Notes under the pieces: generated by a model
Told to the model about the DNA's origin: nothing
Databases searched by the model: none
Seen by the model: the letters and a program-made list of their open reading frames with translations, nothing else
Program-made: the position numbers and the translations under genes
Assembly (NCBI RefSeq): GCF_006715095.1
Contig: NZ_VFMO01000001.1
Span: 1,178,001 to 1,242,000, forward strand
Length of the DNA: 64,000 nt
Reading direction: 5' to 3'
Origin: Yimella lutea
Lineage (GTDB): Bacteria; Actinomycetota; Actinomycetes; Actinomycetales; Dermatophilaceae
Part shown: positions 1-8,721 of the stretch, in pieces
Position numbering within the stretch: the first letter of the stretch is position 1
Layout: each line of letters begins with the position of its first letter

Positions 1-69
1 CTCGCCGAGCCGGAGAAGAATTACCGCTCGCGCGATGCAGCCGCAGCGACCACGGGAGGATTCGAATGA
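1..69 (+). CDS. MFS transporter, C-terminal end (partial)
   Basis: The frame open from base 1 ends at a TGA at 67-69 and encodes only the last 22 residues (LAEPEKNYRSRD then AAAATTGGFE). This is a hydrophilic tail of the kind that ends MFS carriers. The assignment rests on the next gene, a small protein of the type found directly after oxalate/formate antiporter (OFA) family MFS carriers. The stop overlaps the downstream ATG (ATGA), which indicates translational coupling. The body of the gene lies outside the window, so the family is inferred. Confidence 0.5.
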   Translation, partial: LAEPEKNYRSRDAAAATTGGFE

Positions 70-242
70 GCAACAACGAGATTCGGGAAGAACCCCGGGA
101 CGAGGTCCGGCACGAGCAGGTGCCGGGTCAGCACGCGAGCACCAGTCCGCTGATGGTCGCCCTCGCGTGGGCGCTCGTCGCGATGCCGCTGCTCTACGGG
201 CTGTGGCAGGCCGTCATCAAGGCGTCCAAGCTGTTCGCCTGA
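66..242 (+). CDS. MFS transporter small subunit (58 aa)
   Basis: A 58-residue protein: a charged N-terminal half of about 25 residues, then one membrane segment at about residues 29-52 (MVALAWALVAMPLLYGLWQ), ending KASKLFA. The W-x-x-V-x-x-P-L-x-Y-G-L pattern resembles the short proteins encoded directly after OFA-type MFS carriers and annotated as MFS transporter small subunits. The start is the ATG at 66, with GGGAGGA at 54-60 as ribosome binding site and a 4-base overlap with the upstream stop. It probably sits in the membrane beside the carrier. The family match is from memory of the pattern, so confidence is moderate. Confidence 0.7.
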   Translation: MSNNEIREEPRDEVRHEQVPGQHASTSPLMVALAWALVAMPLLYGLWQAVIKASKLFA

Positions 243-250
243 ACAAACGC

Positions 251-288
251 GAATCGGCCGGCCGGGAGTCATCCCGGCCGGCCGATTC
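251..288. terminator. Bidirectional terminator hairpin
   Basis: A perfect 17-bp inverted repeat (GAATCGGCCGGCCGGGA) with a 4-base loop lies between the convergent MFS small subunit and katG remnant genes. It has no long T run, which is usual for high-GC terminators. Confidence 0.8.
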
Positions 289-315
289 AGTGGTGAATCA
301 GGCTGATTCGATCAA

Positions 316-969
316 TCAGCGGTGCAGGTCGAAGCGGTCCAGCTCCATGACCTTGACCCAAGCGTCGACGAAGTCGCGGGTGAACTTCTCCCGCGCGTCG
401 TCCGAGGCGTACACCTCGGCGACGGCGCGCAGCTCGGAGTTCGCACCGAAGACCAGGTCGGCGCGGCTACCGGTGAAGGTGGCACCGGACGTGGCGTTCT
501 TGCCGTTGTAGAGGTCGCCCTCGCCGCGCTCCCAGGAGGTCTCCAGGTCCAGCAGCGTGACCAGGAAGTCGTTGGTCAGCGCACCCTCGCGGTCGGTGAG
601 CACGCCCACCTTGGAGCCGGCGGTGGCGGCGTGCCAGGCCATGCGGATCATGAACGGGGCGTAGGTGCCGAAGTCGGCCGGCCACCAGTCCTTGGAGTCG
701 GTCATCACGTGTGCGATGTCCTTCTTCACCTCGGCCAGGTCGAGGGCCTCGAACGCCTTGACGTAGTCGAACTCCTCGCCGAGCGGGTTACGGGCCGGGG
801 AGTTCTTGGCGAGGATCTTGATGTTCAGGCGGTTCGGCCACCACCGCTTGTTGTGGTCGGGGTCCGCTGCCGCGCTGTGGGTCACCGGGCAGCGGGCCTC
901 CTTGGCCTCGCCCTGGTCGTTGGTCTCCTCGATCGTCGTGGTCTCGATCGGGTCGGACACATCAGTCAT
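316..969 (-). pseudogene. katG: katG with large in-frame internal deletion
   Basis: Catalase-peroxidase KatG is normally about 730-740 residues; this uninterrupted frame has 217. Residues 1-115 match the N-terminus, including the WWP...LNI stretch and the distal-pocket motif MIRMAWH (R109, W112, H113). Residues about 117-217 match the extreme C-terminus ([45 protein letters not shown]). About 500 residues between them are absent, including the proximal haem histidine and the Tyr and Met of the KatG crosslink. The frame is kept across the junction near base 620. Catalase activity is not expected. The start overlaps the furA stop by 8 bases. The deletion could be real or an assembly collapse. 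Confidence 0.85.
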
Positions 970-1414
970 TTGTGATTCCTGACTTCGTCAGGGTTGAACC
1001 GGCGGTCGTGCAAGCGGGGCACATGCCCCAGTAGATGACCTCGGCCTCGTCGATGACGAAACCGTGGTCGTCGTTCGCCGTCAGGCAGGGTGCGTGGCCG
1101 ACCGAACAGTCGACGTCGGCGATCACCCCGCAGGATCGGCAGACCAGGTGGTGATGGTTGTCGCCGCGTCGCCACTCGTACCGGGCGGGGGAGCCGGCGG
1201 GTTCGATCTTGCGCAACAAGCCGGACGCCGTCAGCGCCGACAGGCAGTCGTACACGGCCTGGTGCGAGACGGCCGGCAACTGTGCGCGTACAGCCCGCAG
1301 GATCTCACTCGCGTCCGCGTGTTGGTTGGCGCGGACAGCGTCGAGCACGGCGACGCGAGGGCGAGTCACGCGCAGGCCGGCCTCACGCAGGCTGCGGTCG
1401 AGCTCCTCGGTCAT
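962..1414 (-). CDS. furA: Fur family regulator, FurA type
   Basis: A 150-residue Fur protein: winged helix at about residues 10-80 and a metal-binding dimerisation domain after it. Visible ligands are H87-H89, C92 and C95 (CRSC), and C132 and C135 (CPAC), the paired CxxC structural zinc site. In actinobacteria FurA lies directly upstream of katG and represses it in response to peroxide and iron, and this gene overlaps katG by 8 bases. The ATG at 1414 is preferred over the adjacent GTG at 1417 because AGGAGG lies at the right distance. The regulator is intact although its usual target katG is deleted. Confidence 0.93.
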   Translation of the reverse strand: MTEELDRSLREAGLRVTRPRVAVLDAVRANQHADASEILRAVRAQLPAVSHQAVYDCLSALTASGLLRKIEPAGSPARYEWRRGDNHHHLVCRSCGVIADVDCSVGHAPCLTANDDHGFVIDEAEVIYWGMCPACTTAGSTLTKSGITND

Positions 1415-1433
1415 CACCCCTCCTGTCTATCCC

Positions 1434-1455
1434 GTTTTCTTGAACGATTCAAAAC
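1434..1455. promoter_or_regulatory. Candidate FurA operator
   Basis: An AT-rich inverted repeat, TTGAA-CGA-TTCAA, flanked by GTTTTC and AAAC, lies about 25 bases upstream of furA in otherwise GC-rich DNA. Autoregulation of furA-katG from such a site is known in actinobacteria. The match here is by position and symmetry only. Confidence 0.5.
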
Positions 1456-1511
1456 AGGCAGGTGAACGGTCTCCCATTGTGGACGCCGCCACACTGTGCT
1501 GCAGTGGGCGC

Positions 1512-1958
1512 ATGGACAGCAGCCAGGAACGGGTCGTCTCGGCCACCCGCGTCATCGACGCACCCGCGCACGTCATCTTCGAACTCATCGCCGATCCTGC
1601 CCGGCAGCCGGAGTGGGACGGAAACGACAACCTCTCGAAAGCCGCTGCAGGACAACGGGTTCACCAGGTCGGTGATGTTTTCCGGATGACCACGACGAAG
1701 GGCAAGGAACGCGACAACCACGTCGTCGAGTTCGAGGAGGGTCGGTTGATCGCCTGGAAGCCCTCCGGTGTCGGCGAGCCGCAGGCGGGCCATCTGTGGC
1801 GCTGGGAACTCGAACCGATCGACACCGGCTCGACCCGGGTGACGCACACCTACGACTGGACCGGCCTCACCGACGAACAGCGCTTCGAACGGGCGCGCTG
1901 GACGACGTCCGAACGGTTGCTGGGTTCGATCGACCGACTGGCAGCTGCGGTCGAATAG
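1512..1958 (+). CDS. SRPBCC family protein
   Basis: A 148-residue helix-grip (START/polyketide cyclase-like) protein. It begins with the typical first strand and helix (RVVSATRVIDAPAHVIFELI, then ADPARQPEWDG). The middle strands end in HLWRWELEP, and the C-terminal helix is RWTTSERLLGSIDRLAAAVE. These proteins bind hydrophobic ligands, but the ligand cannot be told from sequence. The start at 1512 was chosen because the homologous fold begins about ten residues later; there is no clear ribosome binding site. It is transcribed divergently from furA and converges on the DsbA-family gene, only 3 bases away. Confidence 0.8.
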   Translation: MDSSQERVVSATRVIDAPAHVIFELIADPARQPEWDGNDNLSKAAAGQRVHQVGDVFRMTTTKGKERDNHVVEFEEGRLIAWKPSGVGEPQAGHLWRWELEPIDTGSTRVTHTYDWTGLTDEQRFERARWTTSERLLGSIDRLAAAVE

Positions 1959-1961
1959 ACC

Positions 1962-2636
1962 TCAGCCGCAACAGCTTCCGCCGCAGCAGCCGCCGCCTTC
2001 GGGGGCGTCCTCGAGGGCAAGCGTGAGCGCCTTGGCGAAGGTGTCGACCGGCTGTGCACCGCTGACGCCGAAGCGTCCGTCGACGACGAAGAACGGTACG
2101 CCGTTGATCCCGATGCCCTTGGCCTGATCGGTGTCCGAGCGCATCGCGGTGTCGTACTGCTCGGAGCCGAGAGCCTCACCGATCTCGTCCGCGGACAGCC
2201 CGTGCTCGGTGCCGATGCGGGTCAGCACGTCCTTGTCGGCGATGTCCTCGCCGTGCTCGAAGTGCGCAGCGAAGAGCGCGCGATTGACCTCGGTCGCAAC
2301 GCCGCGCAACTGAGCCAGGTGCACCAGGTGGTGTGCCAGCCGGCTGTTCGCGACCTTGAGGTTGGCGTAATCGAACTGCAGACCGTCGGCAGCGGCGACG
2401 CCGGCGACCTGCTCGGTCATCGCCTCGATCTGGTCGCGGGGCATGCCCTTGGATTCGGTCAGGTAGTCGATCTCCGAACCCTCGAAGTGCTCGGGAAGGT
2501 TCGGGTCGAGCTGGTAGCTGTGCCAGATGACCCGGACGTCGTCGCGGCCCTCGAAATCGGCCAGCGCCTGGTGGAAACGTTCGGTGCCGATGAAGCACCA
2601 CGGGCAGGCGAGATCGGACCAGATGTCGACGTTCAT
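1962..2636 (-). CDS. DsbA family oxidoreductase (FrnE-like)
   Basis: A 224-residue cytoplasmic thioredoxin-fold protein with no signal peptide. The active-site CPWC is at residues 11-14 (DLACPWCF), as in the FrnE/2-hydroxychromene isomerase-like DsbA branch. The cis-Pro loop is GINGVPFFVV and the helical insert is typical. The C-terminus carries an extra Cys-Gly tail (CCGGSCCG) with four cysteines in two pairs. The ATG at 2636 is chosen because the fold starts at once (MNVDIWSD). Its role is probably thiol-disulfide exchange or isomerisation; the substrate is unknown. Confidence 0.85.
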   Translation of the reverse strand: MNVDIWSDLACPWCFIGTERFHQALADFEGRDDVRVIWHSYQLDPNLPEHFEGSEIDYLTESKGMPRDQIEAMTEQVAGVAAADGLQFDYANLKVANSRLAHHLVHLAQLRGVATEVNRALFAAHFEHGEDIADKDVLTRIGTEHGLSADEIGEALGSEQYDTAMRSDTDQAKGIGINGVPFFVVDGRFGVSGAQPVDTFAKALTLALEDAPEGGGCCGGSCCG

Positions 2637-2684
2637 GCCACTATCAAAGCCGGGGACCGCCTCCGCATTCCCGCCGGGGCCCGC

Positions 2685-2732
2685 GAGTGTCATGAGGGAT
2701 GAGGCAGACACGCCTCATCCCCCATGACACTC
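2685..2732. terminator. Terminator hairpin downstream of the usp gene
   Basis: Two 20-base arms, GAGTGTCATGAGGGATGAGG and its near-perfect complement (one mismatch), with an 8-base loop. It lies between the usp gene and the DsbA-family gene, both on the minus strand, and so separates the two transcripts. Confidence 0.8.
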
Positions 2733-2750
2733 GAACCGGACTCGTTGTGG

Positions 2751-3620
2751 TCAGCGGACGATCGCCACCGGGCACTTGGCGGAGTGCAGGACACCGTGGC
2801 TCACCGAGCCCAGCATCATGCCGCGGAACCCGCCGCGACCGCGTGTGCCGATGGCGAGCATCGAGGCGCCGACGCGGTCGGCCTCGGCGGCGAGAGCGGA
2901 CGCTGGATCGCCCTCGATCACCTCGGCGGTGATGGAGAGGTCGGGGTGATCCGTCCGGAGCCGAGCAGCAGTGCCGCGCAACTCGGCCTCGACCGCTTCG
3001 TGGATGCCTTCACCGGCGGTCATCAGCACCGCGCCGTCGACGTACGAGGCGGCTGCGATGGTCGCGGCAGGCTGCGACCACACGGCCACCAGGTGCAGCG
3101 GCGCGCCGCGTTCGGCGGCCACCTCGCAGGCCATCGCGAGGGCCCGCTGGGACGGCTTGGAGTCGTCCACCCCGACCACGATCGGGTGTTGCGGACCGAC
3201 GGACGGTGCATCCGCGCGGACCACCACGACCGGGCACTTCGCATGTGCTGCAACGGCATACGAGACCGAACCGAGCAGAGCCGACAGCACCGGACCGCGT
3301 CCGCGACTGCCGAGCACGATCACGCGCGCACCCTCAGCCGCCTCGACGAGGATCTCGGCCGGGTTGCCGAGCGAGTGGTGCGGTTCGACGTCGGACGCAC
3401 CTAGCGCGGACGCCTTCTCCGCACCGATCTTCGCCATCTCGGCGGCGCCGTCCTCGATGACCTGGCGGTCGATCATCACCCCTGCGCCGGCGTCCGCGAA
3501 CGTGGGCATTCCGGTGGCGGACACGACGCGCAGCTTGTCGCCGCTGCGTCGTGCCTCACTGGCCGCCCATTCGAGCGCGCGTTCGCAGTCCGGGGTGTCG
3601 TTGTAGCCGACGACGATCAT
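2751..3620 (-). CDS. Universal stress protein, two UspA domains
   Basis: A 289-residue protein of two tandem UspA domains (about residues 1-140 and 147-289). Each ends with an ATP-binding signature, GSRGRGPVLSALLGSVS in the first and GTRGRGGFRGMMLGSVS in the second, followed by CPVVVVR or CPVAIVR. Tandem ATP-binding Usp proteins of this kind are common in actinobacteria and linked to stress or dormancy. The ATG at 3620 is chosen over the GTG at 3635 because GGGAGG lies 7 bases upstream of it. It is a single gene ending at the hairpin 2685-2732. Confidence 0.92.
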   Translation of the reverse strand: MIVVGYNDTPDCERALEWAASEARRSGDKLRVVSATGMPTFADAGAGVMIDRQVIEDGAAEMAKIGAEKASALGASDVEPHHSLGNPAEILVEAAEGARVIVLGSRGRGPVLSALLGSVSYAVAAHAKCPVVVVRADAPSVGPQHPIVVGVDDSKPSQRALAMACEVAAERGAPLHLVAVWSQPAATIAAASYVDGAVLMTAGEGIHEAVEAELRGTAARLRTDHPDLSITAEVIEGDPASALAAEADRVGASMLAIGTRGRGGFRGMMLGSVSHGVLHSAKCPVAIVR

Positions 3621-3672
3621 GGCTGAACCTCCCACTCGTTCCTACTATCAATTGTAGTGAACGGAGTCGGGC

Positions 3673-4746
3673 TCAAGCCAGGACGTCGACCATGTCGTGT
3701 TCGCGCACTCCGGCGGTCAGGCGGGCCAGGTGGTACCGGCTGTCGCCGAAGGTGTGCTCGATCTGCGTCAGTCGCGTGGTGTGGTGGCCGACCGAGTATT
3801 CCGCGGTCATGCCGATGCCCCCGTGCAACTGGATCGCTTCCTGTCCCACGTGGCGACCGGTGCGCCCGGTGATCAGCTTCAGCCGGGACGCGGTCGCGCT
3901 GTCACCCGGGTGGTCGGTGATGGCCATCGACGCGAAATTTACTGTGCTGCGGGCCAGTTCGACGCTGACGTACATGTCGGCAGCGCGCTGGGTCAGCGTC
4001 TGGAAAGCCGCCAGCGGCACGCCGAACTGCTTGCGCGTCTTGAGGTACTCCACGGTCGAGCGCAGCGCCGCACCCATGGCGCCGAGCGCTTCACCGCCGA
4101 GCGCGATGATGCCGACATTGAGGCCTTCGGTGAGCAGGTCGAGGTCACCGAGGCGGATCGCCTCGGCGCTTTCGAACGAGACGCTCGCGCCGGACGCCTT
4201 CGGTTCCCTGACCAGGAAGACGCAGGTGCAGCCCTCATCCGGGCACTGCGCCGTGGTGACGACGGCGTCGGCCTCGGTCAGGTCGTTGTTGCCGAGCTTG
4301 TGACCGGTGATCGTCCATCCGTCGTCGGACTTGGTCGCGGTCGCCTCCGGGTGTTCGGGGTCCCAGGCGCGGCCGGGCTCGGCCAGTGCCGTGAGCACGA
4401 CCGAACTGCCGTCGACGATCGACTCGAGCAGGTCGTCGCCGCCCTCGCCACGGGCGATCATCACGGCAGCCGCCATGGCGTCGGCGTAGGGGAGTTCGAG
4501 GCGGGCAGCGCCCAGTTCGGCCGCGGCGATGGAGACCTCGACCGGGCTCGCGCCCATGCCGCCGGCGTCCTCGGAGATGGGCAGACCGAGCAAGCCCATC
4601 TCGGCGATGGCCGTCCAGGCGTCCCGGTCGAGCGGCCGCGGACCGACCGGTACATCACCGGAAGTTTCCTGCGGCACAAGGCGATTCGCCATCTCGCGCA
4701 CCGCGCTCTGCAGGGCCTTCTGTTCGTCGTCGTAGGCGAAGTCCAT
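3673..4746 (-). CDS. Acyl-CoA dehydrogenase, beta-type partner
   Basis: A 357-residue acyl-CoA dehydrogenase with the N-terminal helical domain, central beta domain and C-terminal helical domain. Recognisable parts are TRKQFGVPLAAFQTL and the FAD-binding LHGGIGMTAEYSVGHH. It is shorter than classic homotetrameric enzymes and follows a second dehydrogenase gene by 6 bases. Such pairs form alpha2beta2 enzymes in actinobacteria (the FadE26/27 and FadE28/29 type, acting on steroid side chains or branched acyl-CoAs). The actual substrate is not known, and no steroid genes are nearby. Confidence 0.85.
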   Translation of the reverse strand: MDFAYDDEQKALQSAVREMANRLVPQETSGDVPVGPRPLDRDAWTAIAEMGLLGLPISEDAGGMGASPVEVSIAAAELGAARLELPYADAMAAAVMIARGEGGDDLLESIVDGSSVVLTALAEPGRAWDPEHPEATATKSDDGWTITGHKLGNNDLTEADAVVTTAQCPDEGCTCVFLVREPKASGASVSFESAEAIRLGDLDLLTEGLNVGIIALGGEALGAMGAALRSTVEYLKTRKQFGVPLAAFQTLTQRAADMYVSVELARSTVNFASMAITDHPGDSATASRLKLITGRTGRHVGQEAIQLHGGIGMTAEYSVGHHTTRLTQIEHTFGDSRYHLARLTAGVREHDMVDVLA

Positions 4747-4752
4747 GGTTGT

Positions 4753-5928
<1,176 letters not shown>

Positions 5929-5993
5929 CGTTCAGCCTCGATCCATCGGACGGCAGTGGTTGTTCCCACGGTAGACGTTCGATCCCGGCTTGG

Positions 5994-6007
5994 TAAGCGT
6001 TTGCTTA
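5994..6007. promoter_or_regulatory. Candidate TetR-type operator for the acyl-CoA dehydrogenase pair
   Basis: The inverted repeat TAAGC-GTTT-GCTTA lies between the divergent dehydrogenase operon and fhs. Short palindromes of this type are bound by TetR-family regulators of lipid catabolism. No regulator gene is adjacent, so the binding protein is unknown. Confidence 0.45.
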
Positions 6008-6065
6008 GTCGAGTTCGGTCCGGCATCCGCTGCGTCGCCGGAGCGGGTGCGGCAGAGTGTGATCC

Positions 6066-7748
6066 ATGACGCAACCCAGTGATGTGGAGATTGCCGCCGC
6101 CACCCCCATGCGGCCCATCGAAGACGTCGCCGAACGAGCCGGCATCCCGGCTCGGGCCTTGTACAAGTACGGCGATCACAAAGCCAAGGTCGACGTGCGA
6201 CACGTCGCCGCTTCGCAGCGCAGGCCCGGTTCGAAGCTGGTGCTGGTGACCGCGACCAGTCCGACCCCGGCGGGCGAGGGCAAGACGACGACCAGCGTCG
6301 GTCTCACCGACGCGCTCAACCAACTGGGCGAGAACGCGATCGTCTGCCTGCGCGAGCCCTCGCTCGGTCCGGTGTTCGGGATGAAGGGCGGCGCGGCCGG
6401 CGGTGGTTACGCGCAGCTGAACCCGATGGCCGACATCAACCTGCACTTCACCGGCGACTTCGCCGCGATCGCAGCGGCTCACAACCTCTTGGCTGCGATG
6501 CTCGACAACCACCTGCACCACGGCAACGAGCTCGGCATCGACCAGCGGCGCATTCTGCTCAAGCGGGTGCTCGATGTGAACGATCGGGCGCTGCGCGACA
6601 TCGTCATCGGACTCGGCGGCGTCATCAACGGCATCCCGCGCGAGTCGGGGTTCGACATCGTCGTGGCCTCGGAAATCATGGCGATCTTCTGTCTGGCCAC
6701 TTCCCTGGAGGACCTGCGCGAACGGATCGGACGCATCGTCGTGGCCCGCACGCGTGACAACAAGCCGGTGACCGCGGCTGACCTGAAGGCCGACGGCGCG
6801 ATGACAGCCCTGCTCAAGGACGCGTTGTCGCCCAACCTCGTCCAGACCCTCGAGGGCAACCCGGCGTTCGTGCACGGCGGTCCCTTCGCGAACATCGCGC
6901 ATGGTTGCAACTCGGTTATGGCGACGAATGCCGGTCTCGCACACGCAGACTGGGTCGTGACTGAAGCAGGCTTCGGTGCCGACCTCGGCGCGGAGAAGTT
7001 CGTCGACCTCAAGTGCCGCATGACCGGGCTGCGTCCGGACGTCGTCGTGATCGTTGCGACGATCCGTTCGATGAAGTACCACGGCGGCGTTGCCACGGCC
7101 GATCTGACGACCGAGAACCTGCAGGCGTTGGACGACGGCTTGCTGAACCTCTACCGCCACTTGGAGAACATCCAGAACGTCTTCGGTCTGCCGGTCGTCG
7201 TGGGCATCAACCGTTTCCCCTCCGACACCGACGCCGAGATCGACCTGCTGCGCAAGCGCATGGCCGACCGCGGGGTGTCGGTGCAACTCGCGACCCACTT
7301 CGCCGACGGTGGCGAAGGTGCACTCGACCTGGCGCGCGCCGTCCGACTCGCCGTGGCCGAGAGCCCGTCACCCGACCTGCAGTTCACCTACGGCGACGAG
7401 GTCTCCTTGGAGGAGAAGCTGCACGCCGTTGCGACGCGCGTGTACCGCGCGGGTTCGGTCGACATCCCGGCCGCGGTCCGCAGGCAGATCGCCGCACTCG
7501 AGGCGGAGGGGTACGGCGACCTGCCGGTCTGCGTCGCCAAGACCCAGATGTCCTTCTCGACCGATCCGGCATTGCGTGGAGCGCCCACGGGACACACCCT
7601 CGAGGTGCGGGAGGTCCGTCTCGCCGCCGGCGCAGGCTTCGTCGTCTTCGTCTGCGGCACCATCATGACGATGCCCGGATTGCCGAAAACTCCTGGCGCA
7701 GAACGTATCTCGGTCGATGCGGAGGGTCAGGTCACCGGTCTGTTCTGA
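6066..7748 (+). CDS. fhs: Formate-tetrahydrofolate ligase
   Basis: A 560-residue enzyme that joins formate to tetrahydrofolate with ATP to give 10-formyl-THF for purine and formyl-Met synthesis. The P-loop is TPAGEGKTT (residues 67-75). Also seen are [21 protein letters not shown], the [11 protein letters not shown] stretch and [16 protein letters not shown]. Full length for the family. It starts at the ATG at 6066, without a strong ribosome binding site, and is transcribed alone, ending in the nested hairpin 7749-7830. With the OFA-type carrier at the window start it could help use formate, though the two are 6 kb apart. Confidence 0.96.
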   Translation: MTQPSDVEIAAATPMRPIEDVAERAGIPARALYKYGDHKAKVDVRHVAASQRRPGSKLVLVTATSPTPAGEGKTTTSVGLTDALNQLGENAIVCLREPSLGPVFGMKGGAAGGGYAQLNPMADINLHFTGDFAAIAAAHNLLAAMLDNHLHHGNELGIDQRRILLKRVLDVNDRALRDIVIGLGGVINGIPRESGFDIVVASEIMAIFCLATSLEDLRERIGRIVVARTRDNKPVTAADLKADGAMTALLKDALSPNLVQTLEGNPAFVHGGPFANIAHGCNSVMATNAGLAHADWVVTEAGFGADLGAEKFVDLKCRMTGLRPDVVVIVATIRSMKYHGGVATADLTTENLQALDDGLLNLYRHLENIQNVFGLPVVVGINRFPSDTDAEIDLLRKRMADRGVSVQLATHFADGGEGALDLARAVRLAVAESPSPDLQFTYGDEVSLEEKLHAVATRVYRAGSVDIPAAVRRQIAALEAEGYGDLPVCVAKTQMSFSTDPALRGAPTGHTLEVREVRLAAGAGFVVFVCGTIMTMPGLPKTPGAERISVDAEGQVTGLF

Positions 7749-7830
7749 GACTCGCCGAGTGGCCGGGCTGTGAACCGGTGGCCGGGACATAACCCGGCCA
7801 CCCGACCGTAGCTCGGCCACTCGGCGAGTC
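7749..7830. terminator. Nested palindrome, bidirectional terminator
   Basis: The outer arms GACTCGCCGAGTGGCCG (7749-7765) and complement (7814-7830) form a perfect 17-bp stem. It encloses a second hairpin, GGTGGCCGGG / CCCGGCCACC, at 7777-7802. It fills most of the space between the convergent fhs and VIT1/CCC1 genes. Confidence 0.75.
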
Positions 7831-7839
7831 AGACGTGAG

Positions 7840-8571
7840 TCAGACTCCGGTGCCGACCAGGCTGCCGATGCCGAAGGTCACGGCCATCGCGAGCGATCCG
7901 CCGAGGACGTTGCGAAGGACGGCGGCGCGCACGTTCGCCTCGCTGAGACGGGCGCTGACGGCGCCGGTGATCATCAAACCGATGGCGACCGCGAGGAAGG
8001 TCACCGGCACGTTGATGCTGCTCGGCAGCAGGATGACCAGCACCGGCAGCAGCGCCCCGAGAGTGAACGCGCCCATCGAGGCCCAGGCGGCGTGCCAGGG
8101 GTTGGTGTATTCGTCGGGATCGATCCCGAGTTCGACCTCGGCGTGCGCGGCGAGCGCGTCGTTGGCGGTGAGCTTCACCGCGACCTGTTCCGCGAGCTCG
8201 CGATCCAGACCCTTGCTCTGGTAGATCTGCGTGAGCTCCTCGAGTTCCTCCTCGGGCATCTCCTCCAGCTCGCGAATCTCTTTGGCGATCAACGCTTTCT
8301 CGCCGTCGCGCTGAGTGCTGACCGAGACGTACTCGCCGGCCGCCATGGAGAGTGCTCCCGCGACCAGTCCGGCGCTGCCCGCGACCAACAAGGACTGACG
8401 GTCGTTGGTCGCACCGGCGACACCGATGACCAGCCCCGCAACGCTGATGATGCCGTCGTTGGCACCCAGCACTGCGGCGCGCAACCAGTTGAGCCGGCTG
8501 GCCGTGCTCTCGGTGTGCGGTTCGTCGGGGTGCGGGACGACGGCGTCCGCTGTCGTGGCGTCGGTGCTCAT
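7840..8571 (-). CDS. VIT1/CCC1 family iron/manganese transporter
   Basis: A 243-residue membrane protein of the vacuolar iron transporter family. It opens with LNWLRAAVLGANDGIISVAG, the conserved first transmembrane motif. SMAAGEYVSVSTQRD follows transmembrane segment 2. An acidic helical cytoplasmic metal-binding region (about residues 85-150, rich in Glu pairs such as ELEEMPEEELEE) leads to three further membrane segments. It probably exports Fe2+ or Mn2+. The ATG at 8571 is chosen because GGGAGG lies just upstream; a longer frame from 8640 would translate the 12-bp repeats. Confidence 0.9.
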   Translation of the reverse strand: MSTDATTADAVVPHPDEPHTESTASRLNWLRAAVLGANDGIISVAGLVIGVAGATNDRQSLLVAGSAGLVAGALSMAAGEYVSVSTQRDGEKALIAKEIRELEEMPEEELEELTQIYQSKGLDRELAEQVAVKLTANDALAAHAEVELGIDPDEYTNPWHAAWASMGAFTLGALLPVLVILLPSSINVPVTFLAVAIGLMITGAVSARLSEANVRAAVLRNVLGGSLAMAVTFGIGSLVGTGV

Positions 8572-8597
8572 GCCGTTCCTCCCTCGCGTCGTCTGTC

Positions 8598-8633
8598 TGT
8601 GCACGCAAGTGTGCACGCAACTGTGCACGGAGC
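8598..8633. repeat. Three tandem 12-bp repeats with GTGCAC core
   Basis: TGTGCACGCAAG, TGTGCACGCAAC and TGTGCACGGAGC follow one another exactly, each with the palindromic core GTGCAC. A degenerate copy (TGTGCTCG, 8646-8653) lies in the same 12-base phase. The array is 27 bases upstream of the VIT1/CCC1 gene and upstream of the divergent MFS gene. It resembles a multi-site operator; the protein that binds is unknown. Confidence 0.6.
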
Positions 8634-8709
8634 GCTCCATCCAACTGTGCTCGGGCGATCAGGCGGTGTCCACGAAGGGAAGGCTCATCTGAGCAGCCGG
8701 CAGCGGGCC

Positions 8710-8715
8710 TATCGT
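8710..8715 (+). promoter_or_regulatory. -10 box for a probable leaderless MFS transcript
   Basis: TATCGT (TANNNT) lies 6 bases before the ATG at 8722, and no ribosome binding site is present. Transcription would start at or next to the start codon. Confidence 0.5.
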
Positions 8716-8721
8716 TGCCGC

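Noticed and set aside
8572..8640. N-terminal extension of the VIT1/CCC1 protein
   Set aside because: It would translate the 12-bp repeats, and GGGAGG with correct spacing supports the ATG at 8571.
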